Assembly (NCBI RefSeq): GCF_026790145.1
Contig: NZ_JALAMS010000032.1
Location: 62,001 to 126,000, forward strand
From: Bacillus_I endophytica_A
GTDB lineage: Bacteria; Bacillota; Bacilli; Bacillales; Bacillaceae_H
Length of the DNA stretch: 64,000 nt
Direction: 5' to 3'
The notes under the pieces are model-generated. The model made no database searches and was not told the DNA's origin. It worked only from the letters and a program-made list of their open reading frames with translations. Both the position numbers and the translations under genes were made by a program. Below, piece after piece: positions 9,000 to 16,577 of this stretch; within the stretch, counting starts at the first letter, position 1, and each line of letters opens with the position of its first letter.

Positions 9000-9028
9000 A
9001 TTATAGCCTATTCATGAAATGATGTCTA
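9000..9028 (-). promoter_or_regulatory. SigA-type promoter for yezD leader
   Basis: Minus-strand TAGACA (9023-9028), 17-bp spacer and perfect TATAAT (9000-9005). The transcript would start near 8993, about 53 nt before the hairpin of element copy A. Confidence 0.7.
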
Positions 9029-9059
9029 CCTATTTTCTAAAAAAAGACAAAATTTGTAG

Positions 9060-9485
9060 TTAGTTTAATTGGATAGATTTTAAATTGCCTTTTAATAAAT
9101 CATCAAGCGTAGTTTGTTCAAGTACATATGCAATTGTGTCCCGAACAAGAGTCCAAAGTGGCTTTAATAAGCAGGTCTTTTCAAGTGCACAAGGTTCATA
9201 AGCTGTTACACTAGCACAGCTCATTGGAGAAAGAGGTCCTTCTATTCTTCGAATGACTTCACCAATGTTAATGTCTTCAGGCTGTTTACTTAAAAAGTAA
9301 CCGCCGTGTATACCACGTTTACTATCTACATATCCTAGTTTCTTAAGGGTAAGTAAAATTTTTTCTAGATATTTTACTGTAACAAGTGTTGCATCGGAAA
9401 TATCGCTGATAGACATAAGCTCTTTCTTCTGTCCAAGAACAATAAGAGCACGCAGTGCATACTCACCTTTACTAGAGACTTTCAT
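9060..9485 (-). CDS. Rrf2-family regulator with Fe-S-type cysteines
   Basis: A 141-residue Rrf2 protein: winged helix at the N-terminus (SISDISDATLVTVKYLEKIL, then RGIHGGYFL wing) and three cysteines C90, C99 and C105 spaced as in IscR/NsrR, which bind an iron-sulfur cluster. CymR, the B. subtilis cysteine regulator of the same family, lacks them, so this is not CymR. Surrounded by sulfur-scavenging genes, it is likely their regulator. A promoter at 9529-9557 is followed by a 12-bp site that recurs before the second Ssu-like transporter. Confidence 0.82.
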   Translation of the reverse strand: MKVSSKGEYALRALIVLGQKKELMSISDISDATLVTVKYLEKILLTLKKLGYVDSKRGIHGGYFLSKQPEDINIGEVIRRIEGPLSPMSCASVTAYEPCALEKTCLLKPLWTLVRDTIAYVLEQTTLDDLLKGNLKSIQLN

Positions 9486-9509
9486 ATTTCCACCCCTAAA
9501 ACTTACTAT

Positions 9510-9557
9510 ACTTATCGGAATTATTATAATTATATCTATTTTCTAATTTATTGTCTA
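9510..9557 (-). promoter_or_regulatory. Promoter and putative operator of the Rrf2 gene
   Basis: Minus-strand TAGACA (9552-9557), 17-bp spacer, perfect TATAAT (9529-9534). Directly downstream, at the expected start of transcription, lies ACTTATCGGAAT (plus strand 9510-9521). The same 12 bases occur in inverse orientation at 15451-15462. Autoregulation is inferred from the position. Confidence 0.6.
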
Positions 9558-9580
9558 CCCTAAAATAAATCTCTAGATAT

Positions 9581-9613
9581 AAAAAAGTCGTTAAGAATTT
9601 CATCTTAACGACT
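9581..9613 (-). terminator. Terminator after the ssuE-like gene
   Basis: 10-bp stem (9586-9595 with 9604-9613), loop of eight, then T-run on the minus strand. It separates the sulfur operon from the Rrf2 gene. Confidence 0.8.
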
Positions 9614-9662
9614 AAAGAAGAACATCTCGTTTTCATATTACGTGTATAAATGAAAACACGCT

Positions 9663-10211
9663 TTATTCATTCACAGGAATGGTACGTTTTGCTTCATTAA
9701 TAGATAACGCTAATAACTTATCAATACGTTCACTTATCTCCTCTTCAATCGTGTAATGTTCACTATTTATTTTCTCCACTTGCGTGTCTATAACATAGGC
9801 TCCACTTAAAATATTTGTTGCTCCAAGGGCTGATAACACAGGCTTTAATGCATAATCAATAGAAAGTAGATGTCCAAAAGAACCTCCTAGTACAAGTGGA
9901 ACAACCGTTTTTCCCTGTAGTCCTTTCTGTGGTAACAGATCTAAGTAGGTTTTTAGAATCCCTGTATAAGCAGCTTTATAAACAGGTGTAAGGACAACAA
10001 TAATGTGAGCATTTGCTACCTTTTCGTTAGCCCTTATAATTTCTTGACTCTGAAAATTAGCTGAAATCAAATCCTCTGCAGGTAAGTCTGCAACAAACAC
10101 TGTTTCAGTTGAGATATTCTCTTTCTTAAAATACTGCTCGGCTTTGTCGAATAAACCTGTTAAACGTGATTTTTTACTGTTTCCTCCATAGATGATCAAT
10201 GCATTTGTCAT
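9663..10211 (-). CDS. NADPH-dependent FMN reductase, SsuE-like
   Basis: A 182-residue flavodoxin-fold NAD(P)H:FMN reductase. The N-terminal IIYGGNSKKSRL is the FMN phosphate-binding loop, followed by TPVYKAAYTGILKTYLD, which is typical of SsuE/MsuE. It would supply reduced FMN to the SsuD and Cmo monooxygenases encoded upstream. Start ATG 10211 with AAAGGAG. Last gene of the ribR transcript, before a clear terminator. Confidence 0.85.
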   Translation of the reverse strand: MTNALIIYGGNSKKSRLTGLFDKAEQYFKKENISTETVFVADLPAEDLISANFQSQEIIRANEKVANAHIIVVLTPVYKAAYTGILKTYLDLLPQKGLQGKTVVPLVLGGSFGHLLSIDYALKPVLSALGATNILSGAYVIDTQVEKINSEHYTIEEEISERIDKLLALSINEAKRTIPVNE

Positions 10212-10228
10212 ATTGTTATCTCCTTTCT

Positions 10229-10555
10229 TTAATGCTTGCGTAATGAATTTTCTTCAAGGTTATTTAAAAAATCATCAAACTTTCTTGCTAACCCTCCTTG
10301 CCCAAACTTCAAATACTTTGTACTTCCTTTTTTTATCCCTTTTTCTTCAAGGTAATTTAAAAATGCTAATAAATAGATACGACGAGAAAGAACATTAATA
10401 ATACCGTGATTATAAAGCCAGTCTTCAATTGTATTAAACGTGCCTCTGTTAAGACCGTACCTTTGATAGCACCAATTATAAAAATGTACATTTGGTAAGT
10501 TAAGATATTCGCTTGTTTTGATCGATATTTTCGCTTCTGAATACAACTCTTGCAT
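10229..10555 (-). CDS. ribR: RibR C-terminal region as a separate frame
   Basis: These 108 residues match, from memory, the C-terminal half of B. subtilis RibR (NLPNVHFYNWCYQRYGLNRG, then RRIYLLAFL and KYLKFGQGGLA). That half is known to be the RNA-interacting, regulatory part of the flavokinase-like RibR protein. Here it lies one frame away from the flavokinase part and overlaps it by 56 bases. An ATG at 10555 follows a full AAAGGAGG site with nine bases spacing, so it could be translated on its own; equally, a single-base indel could have split an originally fused gene of about 235 residues. Confidence 0.65.
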   Translation of the reverse strand: MQELYSEAKISIKTSEYLNLPNVHFYNWCYQRYGLNRGTFNTIEDWLYNHGIINVLSRRIYLLAFLNYLEEKGIKKGSTKYLKFGQGGLARKFDDFLNNLEENSLRKH

Positions 10556-10928
10556 ATTCTTTGTCCTCCTTTATTTGTTTAAGAAGTGAGTGAAGTGAAG
10601 AAAATTTTTGCTCAGCGCGGATGTAGAAAAGAGGAATGCATTTTAAATGTTGACCATATAAATCTCCTTCAAAATTTAGGAGGTGAATTTCAATTGTATG
10701 TTTAAGATCAGAGCCTATCGTTGGTTTGAAGCCTATGTTCATAATACCTTCGTACTTTTTGGAATTTACATGAACTTGCACACCGTAAACTCCATTTTGA
10801 AGCGAGGGAGATGAAGAAGCTACATTAGCTGTCGGAAATCCAAGCTTTCTTCCAATCTTCATACCATGAATTACTTCTCCACCAAACTCTTGCTTATTAA
10901 TCCACTGTACATTTTTCTTAGTTTCCAT
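10500..10928 (-). CDS. ribR: RibR N-terminal flavokinase domain
   Basis: A 142-residue riboflavin kinase domain: GRKLGFPTANV (ATP and flavin binding), NGVYGV, and IMNIGFKPTIG with EIHLLNF, as in RibF/RibR kinases. It would convert riboflavin to FMN for the flavin-dependent sulfur oxygenases. I start at the ATG at 10928 behind AAAGGGTG; the family normally has a fused C-terminal part which here sits in the next frame. The ytmI-type operon of B. subtilis also carries ribR. Its leader contains attenuator copy B. Confidence 0.75.
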   Translation of the reverse strand: METKKNVQWINKQEFGGEVIHGMKIGRKLGFPTANVASSSPSLQNGVYGVQVHVNSKKYEGIMNIGFKPTIGSDLKHTIEIHLLNFEGDLYGQHLKCIPLFYIRAEQKFSSLHSLLKQIKEDKEYARVVFRSENIDQNKRIS

Positions 10929-10956
10929 CCTTATCACCCTTTACTTTAAAAATAAG

Positions 10957-11033
10957 AAAAGGCCTTTGATGTGTAAGATACACATCAAAGGCCTCTAGTT
11001 TTCTAGCCGGCAGATTTTAGATTAAACTCATCT
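10957..11033 (-). promoter_or_regulatory. Candidate attenuator RNA element, copy B (ribR leader)
   Basis: Minus strand: A-rich box (11012-11033), hairpin at 10991-11011 (GCC-GG-CTAG-AAAA-CTAG-A-GGC), then a 15-bp terminator stem (10979-10993 with 10961-10975) and TTTTC. The GGC arm at 10991-10993 belongs to both structures. Same plan as copies A, C and D with different stem sequence but preserved pairing. Confidence 0.6.
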
Positions 11034-11058
11034 TAAATCAATTATTCCTATTTGTAAA
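11030..11058 (-). promoter_or_regulatory. Possible promoter for ribR leader
   Basis: Minus-strand TTTACA (11053-11058), 17-bp spacer, TAAGAT (11030-11035). The -10 match is moderate, and the predicted transcript would begin only about 12 nt before the element hairpin. Confidence 0.4.
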
Positions 11059-11134
11059 GTAGGTTTTAAATTTTCACTTCTTATCTCTTTTTATAAATTC
11101 TTCTCTTCTAATTCGTTTTTTTAATATGTTGTTG

Positions 11135-12286
11135 CTAGATTTTTAATACATCATGCTGTTGTTGCAAAAGGTATTTAGCACTGCTATACAAGAAATAAGC
11201 TCCTTTTATTAATGCTTTTTCGTTTATTGTAAAAGAAGGATGATGCCAATCTTCTGTTCCACTTGTTCCTAAAAACGCAAAAGCCCCCGGTACTTTCTCT
11301 AGATAATGAGCAAAGTCTTCTCCTGCCGTTGAAAGCTCTGGTTCAATAATTTCTAGCTCAGCACTTTTGGCTCCAGACTCTATTGCTTCAAGTATGCTGC
11401 AGTGATTAATCAGCGGCGGCGGCCCTTCATACCATTTGATATCTCCCTCCATTAAAAATGTATTAAATATATTTTCTAAAATGGTGTAGAAACGTTCTTT
11501 GACATGTGCACGCACTTCCTTATCAAATGTTCTCACTGTTCCCTCAATCGTCACAGAGCTTGGAATAACATTCCATGTATTTCCTCCCTCTATTCTTGTT
11601 ACACTCACAACCGCATTTTTTAGCGGAGAAACATTTCGGCTTACAACGGTTTGTAAAGCTGTAATGATGTGAGCTGATGCTACAATTGGATCGTTTCCAT
11701 TATGAGGAAGAGCCGCATGTGCTCCTTTTCCATTGATCACAACTTTAAAACGATCAACAGCCGCCATCAATGGGCCTCTTTTAATTCCTATTGTTCCAAC
11801 TTGTAAGTCAGGCTTGTTATGAAGACCAATAATAGCCTCTACATCTTCCAAATGGCCTGCTTTAATAACCTTTTCTGCTCCAGCTCCGTATTCTTCAGCA
11901 GGCTGGAATAAGAGACGAACACTGCCCCTCAGTTGTTGTTCTTCTTTTTTTAATAAATAGGCCGCTCCAATAGCAGCCGCTGTATGAAAATCATGACCGC
12001 ATGCGTGCATTTTTCCAGGTATTTTCGAAGAATATGGAAGGTCGGTATTCTCTTGAATGGGTAAAGCATCAATATCTGCTCTAATGGCCACAACAGGTCC
12101 CTCATTATTTCCGATGTTTGCAACAACTCCCGTTTTTAAAACTGGCTCTTCCAAGCGAATATCTTTGTCTATTAGCCATTCTTTAATTCTACTTGTTGTT
12201 TCAAATTCTTCATGAGAAAGTTCAGGGTATTGATGTAAAGACCTATAGATATGAATTAGATGTTCTTCAAGAACTTTGGCATTCAT
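11135..12286 (-). CDS. sndA: N-acetyl-S-amino-acid deacetylase, M20 amidohydrolase (SndA-like)
   Basis: A 383-residue M20D aminoacylase. It shows RADIDALP, the metal motif MHACGHDFHTA, the acidic pair PAEEYGAG, and a C-terminal AGEDFAHYLEKVPGAFAFLG. In the B. subtilis ytmI operon the equivalent SndA removes the acetyl group from N-acetyl-S-alkyl-cysteines after SnaA acetylation and Cmo oxidation. Start ATG 12286 with AAGGAGGAG lying inside the overlapping GNAT gene. Context fits this function; substrate assignment is by analogy. Confidence 0.82.
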   Translation of the reverse strand: MNAKVLEEHLIHIYRSLHQYPELSHEEFETTSRIKEWLIDKDIRLEEPVLKTGVVANIGNNEGPVVAIRADIDALPIQENTDLPYSSKIPGKMHACGHDFHTAAAIGAAYLLKKEEQQLRGSVRLLFQPAEEYGAGAEKVIKAGHLEDVEAIIGLHNKPDLQVGTIGIKRGPLMAAVDRFKVVINGKGAHAALPHNGNDPIVASAHIITALQTVVSRNVSPLKNAVVSVTRIEGGNTWNVIPSSVTIEGTVRTFDKEVRAHVKERFYTILENIFNTFLMEGDIKWYEGPPPLINHCSILEAIESGAKSAELEIIEPELSTAGEDFAHYLEKVPGAFAFLGTSGTEDWHHPSFTINEKALIKGAYFLYSSAKYLLQQQHDVLKI

Positions 12287-12827
12287 TTTCCTCTCCTCCT
12301 TTATATAAATCGTAGCGAAAACATTTCACAAGAATGGCTTGATTTGAAAACTCTTTTGAATAATCTCTCTTAAATCCCAACCGTTCATATAGTGAAATGG
12401 CCTCTTTCATCATCTCTCCAGAATGCAAATATAAGCACCTTGCTCCTTTATTCTTTGCATAAATCAGACTTTCTTTTAAAAGAGCCTTTGCCACGCCCCT
12501 TCCCCTTGCTTTTGGATGAACGGCTAATAAACGTACAATAGGATCAAAAATTTCAAGTTCTGGTTTGTTATAAGCTGTTTCCCCATTACAAAAAATTTGA
12601 AGAGTTCCGACTATCTCTTTTCCTTGTTTCGCAACTAAAATTCTGTCAATTCCTTGCTTTTCTAGGGAGTCACCTATATTTGCTTTGTACTCTTCCCATA
12701 CACTTTTATCCTCATAATCTTTCTCATACTGTCCATAGCTCGCTAGTAGAAGAGCCCTTGTTTCCTCTTTTTCAAGCTCGCTCAACTTTGAAATAATAAG
12801 ACGAGAGCCTATATCTACCTTCTTCAT
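12267..12827 (-). CDS. GNAT family N-acetyltransferase
   Basis: A 186-residue GNAT enzyme with the acetyl-CoA loop RGRGVAKALL preceded by VRLLAVHPKA (motif A). It sits one base after the end of the ABC ATPase gene and overlaps sndA by 20 bases, so all three are translationally coupled. It is distinct from the SnaA-like acetyltransferase at 20.7 kb. By context it may act on a sulfur-containing amine or amino acid imported by the adjacent transporter; substrate unknown. Confidence 0.78.
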   Translation of the reverse strand: MKKVDIGSRLIISKLSELEKEETRALLLASYGQYEKDYEDKSVWEEYKANIGDSLEKQGIDRILVAKQGKEIVGTLQIFCNGETAYNKPELEIFDPIVRLLAVHPKARGRGVAKALLKESLIYAKNKGARCLYLHSGEMMKEAISLYERLGFKRDYSKEFSNQAILVKCFRYDLYKGGEENECQSS

Positions 12828-13598
12828 TTATATCGAGTACTCCACATCTCGATGCTCGCTTCTTATACTTTCTTCTCTTCCCATCACTCGATCTAAAATT
12901 TTCTTCTCAAAGTAAATAAAGTCATTATCTCTTGGTCTCGGTCTTGCTAATGAGATTTCAATATCCATTTCGATTCGTCCTTCTTCAATAAGAAGAACGC
13001 GATCTGCCAAAGCAACAGCTTCGCTCACATCATGGGTCACTAGAATGGCTGTAAAAGCTTTTTCAAACCATAATTGTTCAATTAGATTTTGCATCTCAAT
13101 TCGCGTTAGTGCATCAAGTGCTCCTAGTGGTTCATCTAATAACAGAAGATTAGGGTCTGCGGCAAGCGCCCTTGCTAGTGATACACGCTGTTTTTGGCCT
13201 CCTGATAAAACCTGAGGCCACTTATTTCGTTTATCTGCTAATTTTACAGCTTGGAGAGCTTCAAAAGCTGTTTCCTCTGTTTTATCAACGGAGCAAATCC
13301 TCACGTTTTCAATTACTTTTTTCCATGGAAGCAGCCTCGGCTCTTGAAAAAGCACTCGAGTTTGCTCATTATATCCTTTTACTTCTGTACCATTTGCTTG
13401 CAAGTTTCCAGCTGACGGTTGCTCTAACCCTGCAATTAACCGGAGAAGCGTGCTTTTTCCACATCCACTCTTTCCAACAATGGCAATAAACTCTCCTTTT
13501 TGAATTTCTAAATTAATATTGTGCAAAACTGCTACTTCTCCAAATCGTTTTGATAGGTTTTGAATAGAAAGGTTCATCCCATTTGAAATGTTCTGCAT
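12828..13598 (-). CDS. ABC transporter ATPase, SsuB/TauB-like
   Basis: A 256-residue ATPase of the nitrate/sulfonate/taurine class: Walker A GKSGCGKST, Q-loop FQEPRLLPW (diagnostic for Ssu/Tau ATPases), signature LSGGQKQR, Walker B LLLLDEP and H-loop VTHD. I start at the ATG at 13598 behind GGGGGAT; upstream in-frame sequence is shared with the permease gene and not likely translated. Works with the permease and binding protein that precede it; the second such system in the region besides ssuBAC. Confidence 0.87.
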   Translation of the reverse strand: MQNISNGMNLSIQNLSKRFGEVAVLHNINLEIQKGEFIAIVGKSGCGKSTLLRLIAGLEQPSAGNLQANGTEVKGYNEQTRVLFQEPRLLPWKKVIENVRICSVDKTEETAFEALQAVKLADKRNKWPQVLSGGQKQRVSLARALAADPNLLLLDEPLGALDALTRIEMQNLIEQLWFEKAFTAILVTHDVSEAVALADRVLLIEEGRIEMDIEISLARPRPRDNDFIYFEKKILDRVMGREESIRSEHRDVEYSI

Positions 13599-13611
13599 AA
13601 AATATCCCCCT

Positions 13612-14388
13612 TTAATCTTTTGCAAAGTTCGGATGCCACTTAAGCCAGCTCTTTTCCATCCATTTTGCAACTGTATCTGATAACTTTCCCAACAACGCAT
13701 AAATTAGGATACTAAGTACAATCACATCCATTTGCATAAACTCTCTTCCATTCATCGCCATAAAACCAATTCCAGAGTCTGCGGCAACCGTTTCAGCAAC
13801 AATAAGGGTAAGCCACATCACACCGAGAGAATAACGAACTCCTACTAGAATAGAAGGAAGGGATCCTGGCAAAATAACATGCCAGAAAAGAGCCCTTTTA
13901 TTTAAATTGTAGACTCTTCCCATCTCAGTTAAAGTAGGGTCAATGGAGCGAATGCCGTGAAAAGTATTTAAATATATTGGAAAGAAAACACCGAGAGAAA
14001 TTAAAACAAGCTTGGCTGGTTCTGCAATCCCAAACCACAAAATCACAAGCGGAATTAGTGCTAGATGGGGAATATTTCGTACCATTTGAATCGAAGAATC
14101 TAACAATTTTTCCGATATGGTACTTAATCCATTTATCATGCCTAACGCTAATCCTAATCCTCCTCCAATCACAAACCCAGTGAATGCTCGCTTTGCACTG
14201 TCTCCAATATATTGAGTAAGTTCCCCTGTTTGTAAAAGGGTGATTAACGTATCTAAAACTTTTAAAGGCTGTGGAAACGTTTGTGCGCCGATAATACCTT
14301 TTGTTGTCACAACATGCCATGTTACTAATAACAAAAGTGGCAAAACCCAAGGTATGAGGTAGTGAAAAAAGAACCTTTTTTGTCTCAT
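13612..14388 (-). CDS. ABC transporter permease, SsuC/TauC-like
   Basis: A 258-residue integral membrane protein with about six helices and the cytoplasmic coupling loop EMGRVYNLNKRALFWHVILPG followed by LPSILVGVRYSLGVMW, typical of BPD_transp_1 permeases for sulfonates. ATG at 14388 with GGGAGGGGAG. Lies 12 bases after the binding-protein gene and just before the ATPase gene. Confidence 0.87.
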   Translation of the reverse strand: MRQKRFFFHYLIPWVLPLLLLVTWHVVTTKGIIGAQTFPQPLKVLDTLITLLQTGELTQYIGDSAKRAFTGFVIGGGLGLALGMINGLSTISEKLLDSSIQMVRNIPHLALIPLVILWFGIAEPAKLVLISLGVFFPIYLNTFHGIRSIDPTLTEMGRVYNLNKRALFWHVILPGSLPSILVGVRYSLGVMWLTLIVAETVAADSGIGFMAMNGREFMQMDVIVLSILIYALLGKLSDTVAKWMEKSWLKWHPNFAKD

Positions 14389-14400
14389 TAACTCCCCTCC

Positions 14401-15420
14401 CTATTTCTTTAATACTTTGGCTAATTCTTTATCAAACTTATTGCTCCAAAATGTTTTAGCATCTAAATCTTTCTCAATAATTCCCACATCTTTAAATGTT
14501 TCAATAATATCTTGCTGTGAATCTACTGTAACTTCAGAATTTGGAATAATTTTAGTCGGTTTCTGCGCTTCTCCTTCTTCTAGAGTCTGCAGCGCCTGTT
14601 TAACAGGCTGTTTTGTATTTGCAGCAACAATTTCAGCCCATTCTTCTTTATGCTGACGCTGCCACTCATACGCTTTATTAAGACGTGAGATATAATCTAC
14701 AATTGCTTTATGCTTTTTAGGATCTTCAATTGCTGTTGTTGAAGCATTGAGTTGAAAATTTCCTGAGAGGATATTTTTAGCGCTGGCAACTGTCACAGCA
14801 TCGTTTTCATGGGCTGATAAAATAGCATTACCATAGCTTGCTAGTGCATCGACCTTCCCACCAACTAATGCTGCAAGACCGTCAGATGTTGTAAGTTGGA
14901 CTGGCTTAATATCTTCCCAAGAAAGACCAGCATCTTCTAACATCTTAATAAGAAAATAGTGTGACGTTGTATTATTTACGTAGGCTACTTTCTTTCCTTT
15001 TAAATCTTCAACTTTTTTAATTTTTGACCCTTTAGGTACAACTAGCTCTTGTTGAAGCGTGTGAGATTGTTGGGTAGCAATGACCTTGGAGTTCTCTCCC
15101 TTTTGGGATAAAGCAGAGAAAATAGGAGGAATCTCACTTGTTGCTCCAAAATCAATATGTCCAGCCGTCATAGCTTCTAAAATAAGATTGCCACCTTGAA
15201 ATACGCTGTACTCCACCTTATACGGCGCATCATCTAATCCAGCTGCTTTTAGCGCTTCCTCATAAGATCCCCATCCTGTTTGAGCAACTTTTATGGTGAC
15301 ACCATCTAACTCTGAATCTTTCTTAGACTCCGATGCATTACTTCCTTGACTCGAACAACCGCTCAAAATCAAAACGATCAACAAACCCAATGCTAAAAAA
15401 ATGTTCACTCTATTTTTCAC
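14401..15420 (-). CDS. Sulfonate/taurine-type ABC substrate-binding lipoprotein
   Basis: A 339-residue binding protein with a lipoprotein signal peptide (LIVLILSGC, lipid-anchored Cys about residue 22) and an SsuA/NMT1-type domain (TAGHIDFGATSEIPPIF, then GKKVAYVNNTTSHYFL). It captures aliphatic sulfonate-like or other sulfur compounds outside the membrane. First gene of ssuA2-C2-B2. A sequence shared with the rrf2 leader lies about 30 bp upstream. Confidence 0.85.
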   Translation of the reverse strand: MKNRVNIFLALGLLIVLILSGCSSQGSNASESKKDSELDGVTIKVAQTGWGSYEEALKAAGLDDAPYKVEYSVFQGGNLILEAMTAGHIDFGATSEIPPIFSALSQKGENSKVIATQQSHTLQQELVVPKGSKIKKVEDLKGKKVAYVNNTTSHYFLIKMLEDAGLSWEDIKPVQLTTSDGLAALVGGKVDALASYGNAILSAHENDAVTVASAKNILSGNFQLNASTTAIEDPKKHKAIVDYISRLNKAYEWQRQHKEEWAEIVAANTKQPVKQALQTLEEGEAQKPTKIIPNSEVTVDSQQDIIETFKDVGIIEKDLDAKTFWSNKFDKELAKVLKK

Positions 15421-15450
15421 TTTAGTTTGTCTCCTTTTCTAAAACTTTGT

Positions 15451-15462
15451 ATTCCGATAAGT
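15451..15462. promoter_or_regulatory. Putative Rrf2-regulator operator
   Basis: ATTCCGATAAGT, the exact reverse complement of the 12 bases at 9510-9521 that follow the rrf2 promoter. It lies within a longer ATAAGT-AA-ACTTAT dyad upstream of the second Ssu-like transporter. Confidence 0.5.
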
Positions 15463-15488
15463 TTACTTATTATGAAGCAGTAGTGAAC

Positions 15489-16577
15489 TTATAAACTTTC
15501 TATTTTTTTCGCCTTTCCTACTTTTTCTGCTTTTTTTACTGCTTTTATAAAACTTTGTTGATCAACAATAAATGTTAGCTGATCCAATGCTTGTTTTCTT
15601 AGTTTGACTTCATTGATAATTTGTTTTATCTCTTCACTCGAATCTTTTAATCCAAGTTCATCTAATGTTACGGGTGCTCCCCATTCGGCAATTCTTTCTG
15701 ACAGCTGTTTAGCTTCATCTTCTTTTCCTTCCAAGAAAAGTTGAACAATTAATCCATAACCAACAAGCTCCCCATGAAGTGACTGATGTGCCCCATTAAA
15801 TTGAGTTAAACCATTATGAAGAGAGTGAGCAAGAACAGCGCGCGGTGCGCCATCTGTAATGCTTCCTACCAATCCAGCAAGCTCAATAATACTATCAACA
15901 ATAGCTTCAAAAGAAGCATTCACTTCCCTTTGTTCGTTAGCCGAAATGGCTTTTTCAGCATGTTGTGCAATAAGTTCTAAAGCTAATTTAGAAGTAGAAA
16001 GAGAAATATGAAAGGCTACGGATTCACGTTCATACTCTTCATGTGGTTTTAGTTCATACCATTTGGCTAAAGTATCAATGATACCAGCAATCAAAAATCG
16101 CTTTGGTGCTTCGGCTAAAAGTGCTAAATCGGCTAACACTAATGCTGGTGCCTGTTTTAAAAGCTGATGTCCGGTAGCTCTTCCATCCTTATCATAAAAA
16201 ACGGACAAGGCAGACCAAGCAGCACACGTAGCTGCAACCGTTGGAACCGTTACAACGGTTTTATTCTCATCATCTCCAGCTGCTTTTGCGGCATCTAAAA
16301 CACCTCCTCCTCCAACTCCAATAATGATTTCTGCATTTTTAGCATGTTGTTTGATTTTATCGATATTTTCTTCTGTGCAGTATCCTTTAAAAATAATAAT
16401 CTCTGTTTTTACACCTGCTTCATCTAAACTTTTCATAAAAGAATCCTGTACTCCGCGAATTGCTTTTTCTCCTCCAACAACTAGAGCGCTTTTACTAATT
16501 GCTGCTACAAGTTCTCCTGCTGATTGTAAGATTCCAGCTTCACTAATATAATTTTTGGGCGTTTTAAATACTGGCAT
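15489..16577 (-). CDS. Iron-containing alcohol dehydrogenase family enzyme (GldA/HcxA-like)
   Basis: A 362-residue type III dehydrogenase: NAD-binding GVGGGGVLDAAKAAG and metal-site histidines in LAHSLHNGL and HQSLHGELVGYG, preceded by IAGIIDTLAKWYE. Start ATG 16577 behind AGGAGTG. It overlaps the aminotransferase gene by 14 bases. In Escherichia coli a related enzyme, HcxA/YbdH, reduces 2-oxo acids and is encoded beside a methionine aminotransferase; the same pairing here suggests reduction of a 2-oxo acid formed by transamination of a sulfur amino acid. That is inference. Confidence 0.78.
   Translation of the reverse strand: MPVFKTPKNYISEAGILQSAGELVAAISKSALVVGGEKAIRGVQDSFMKSLDEAGVKTEIIIFKGYCTEENIDKIKQHAKNAEIIIGVGGGGVLDAAKAAGDDENKTVVTVPTVAATCAAWSALSVFYDKDGRATGHQLLKQAPALVLADLALLAEAPKRFLIAGIIDTLAKWYELKPHEEYERESVAFHISLSTSKLALELIAQHAEKAISANEQREVNASFEAIVDSIIELAGLVGSITDGAPRAVLAHSLHNGLTQFNGAHQSLHGELVGYGLIVQLFLEGKEDEAKQLSERIAEWGAPVTLDELGLKDSSEEIKQIINEVKLRKQALDQLTFIVDQQSFIKAVKKAEKVGKAKKIESL

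Noticed and set aside
10930..11130. FMN riboswitch before ribR
   Set aside because: None of the conserved FMN aptamer blocks are present; the leader is the short hairpin-terminator element instead.
13940..14350. 136-codon frame in another phase of the permease gene
   Set aside because: Shadow of the SsuC-like permease, which has clear motifs in its own frame.
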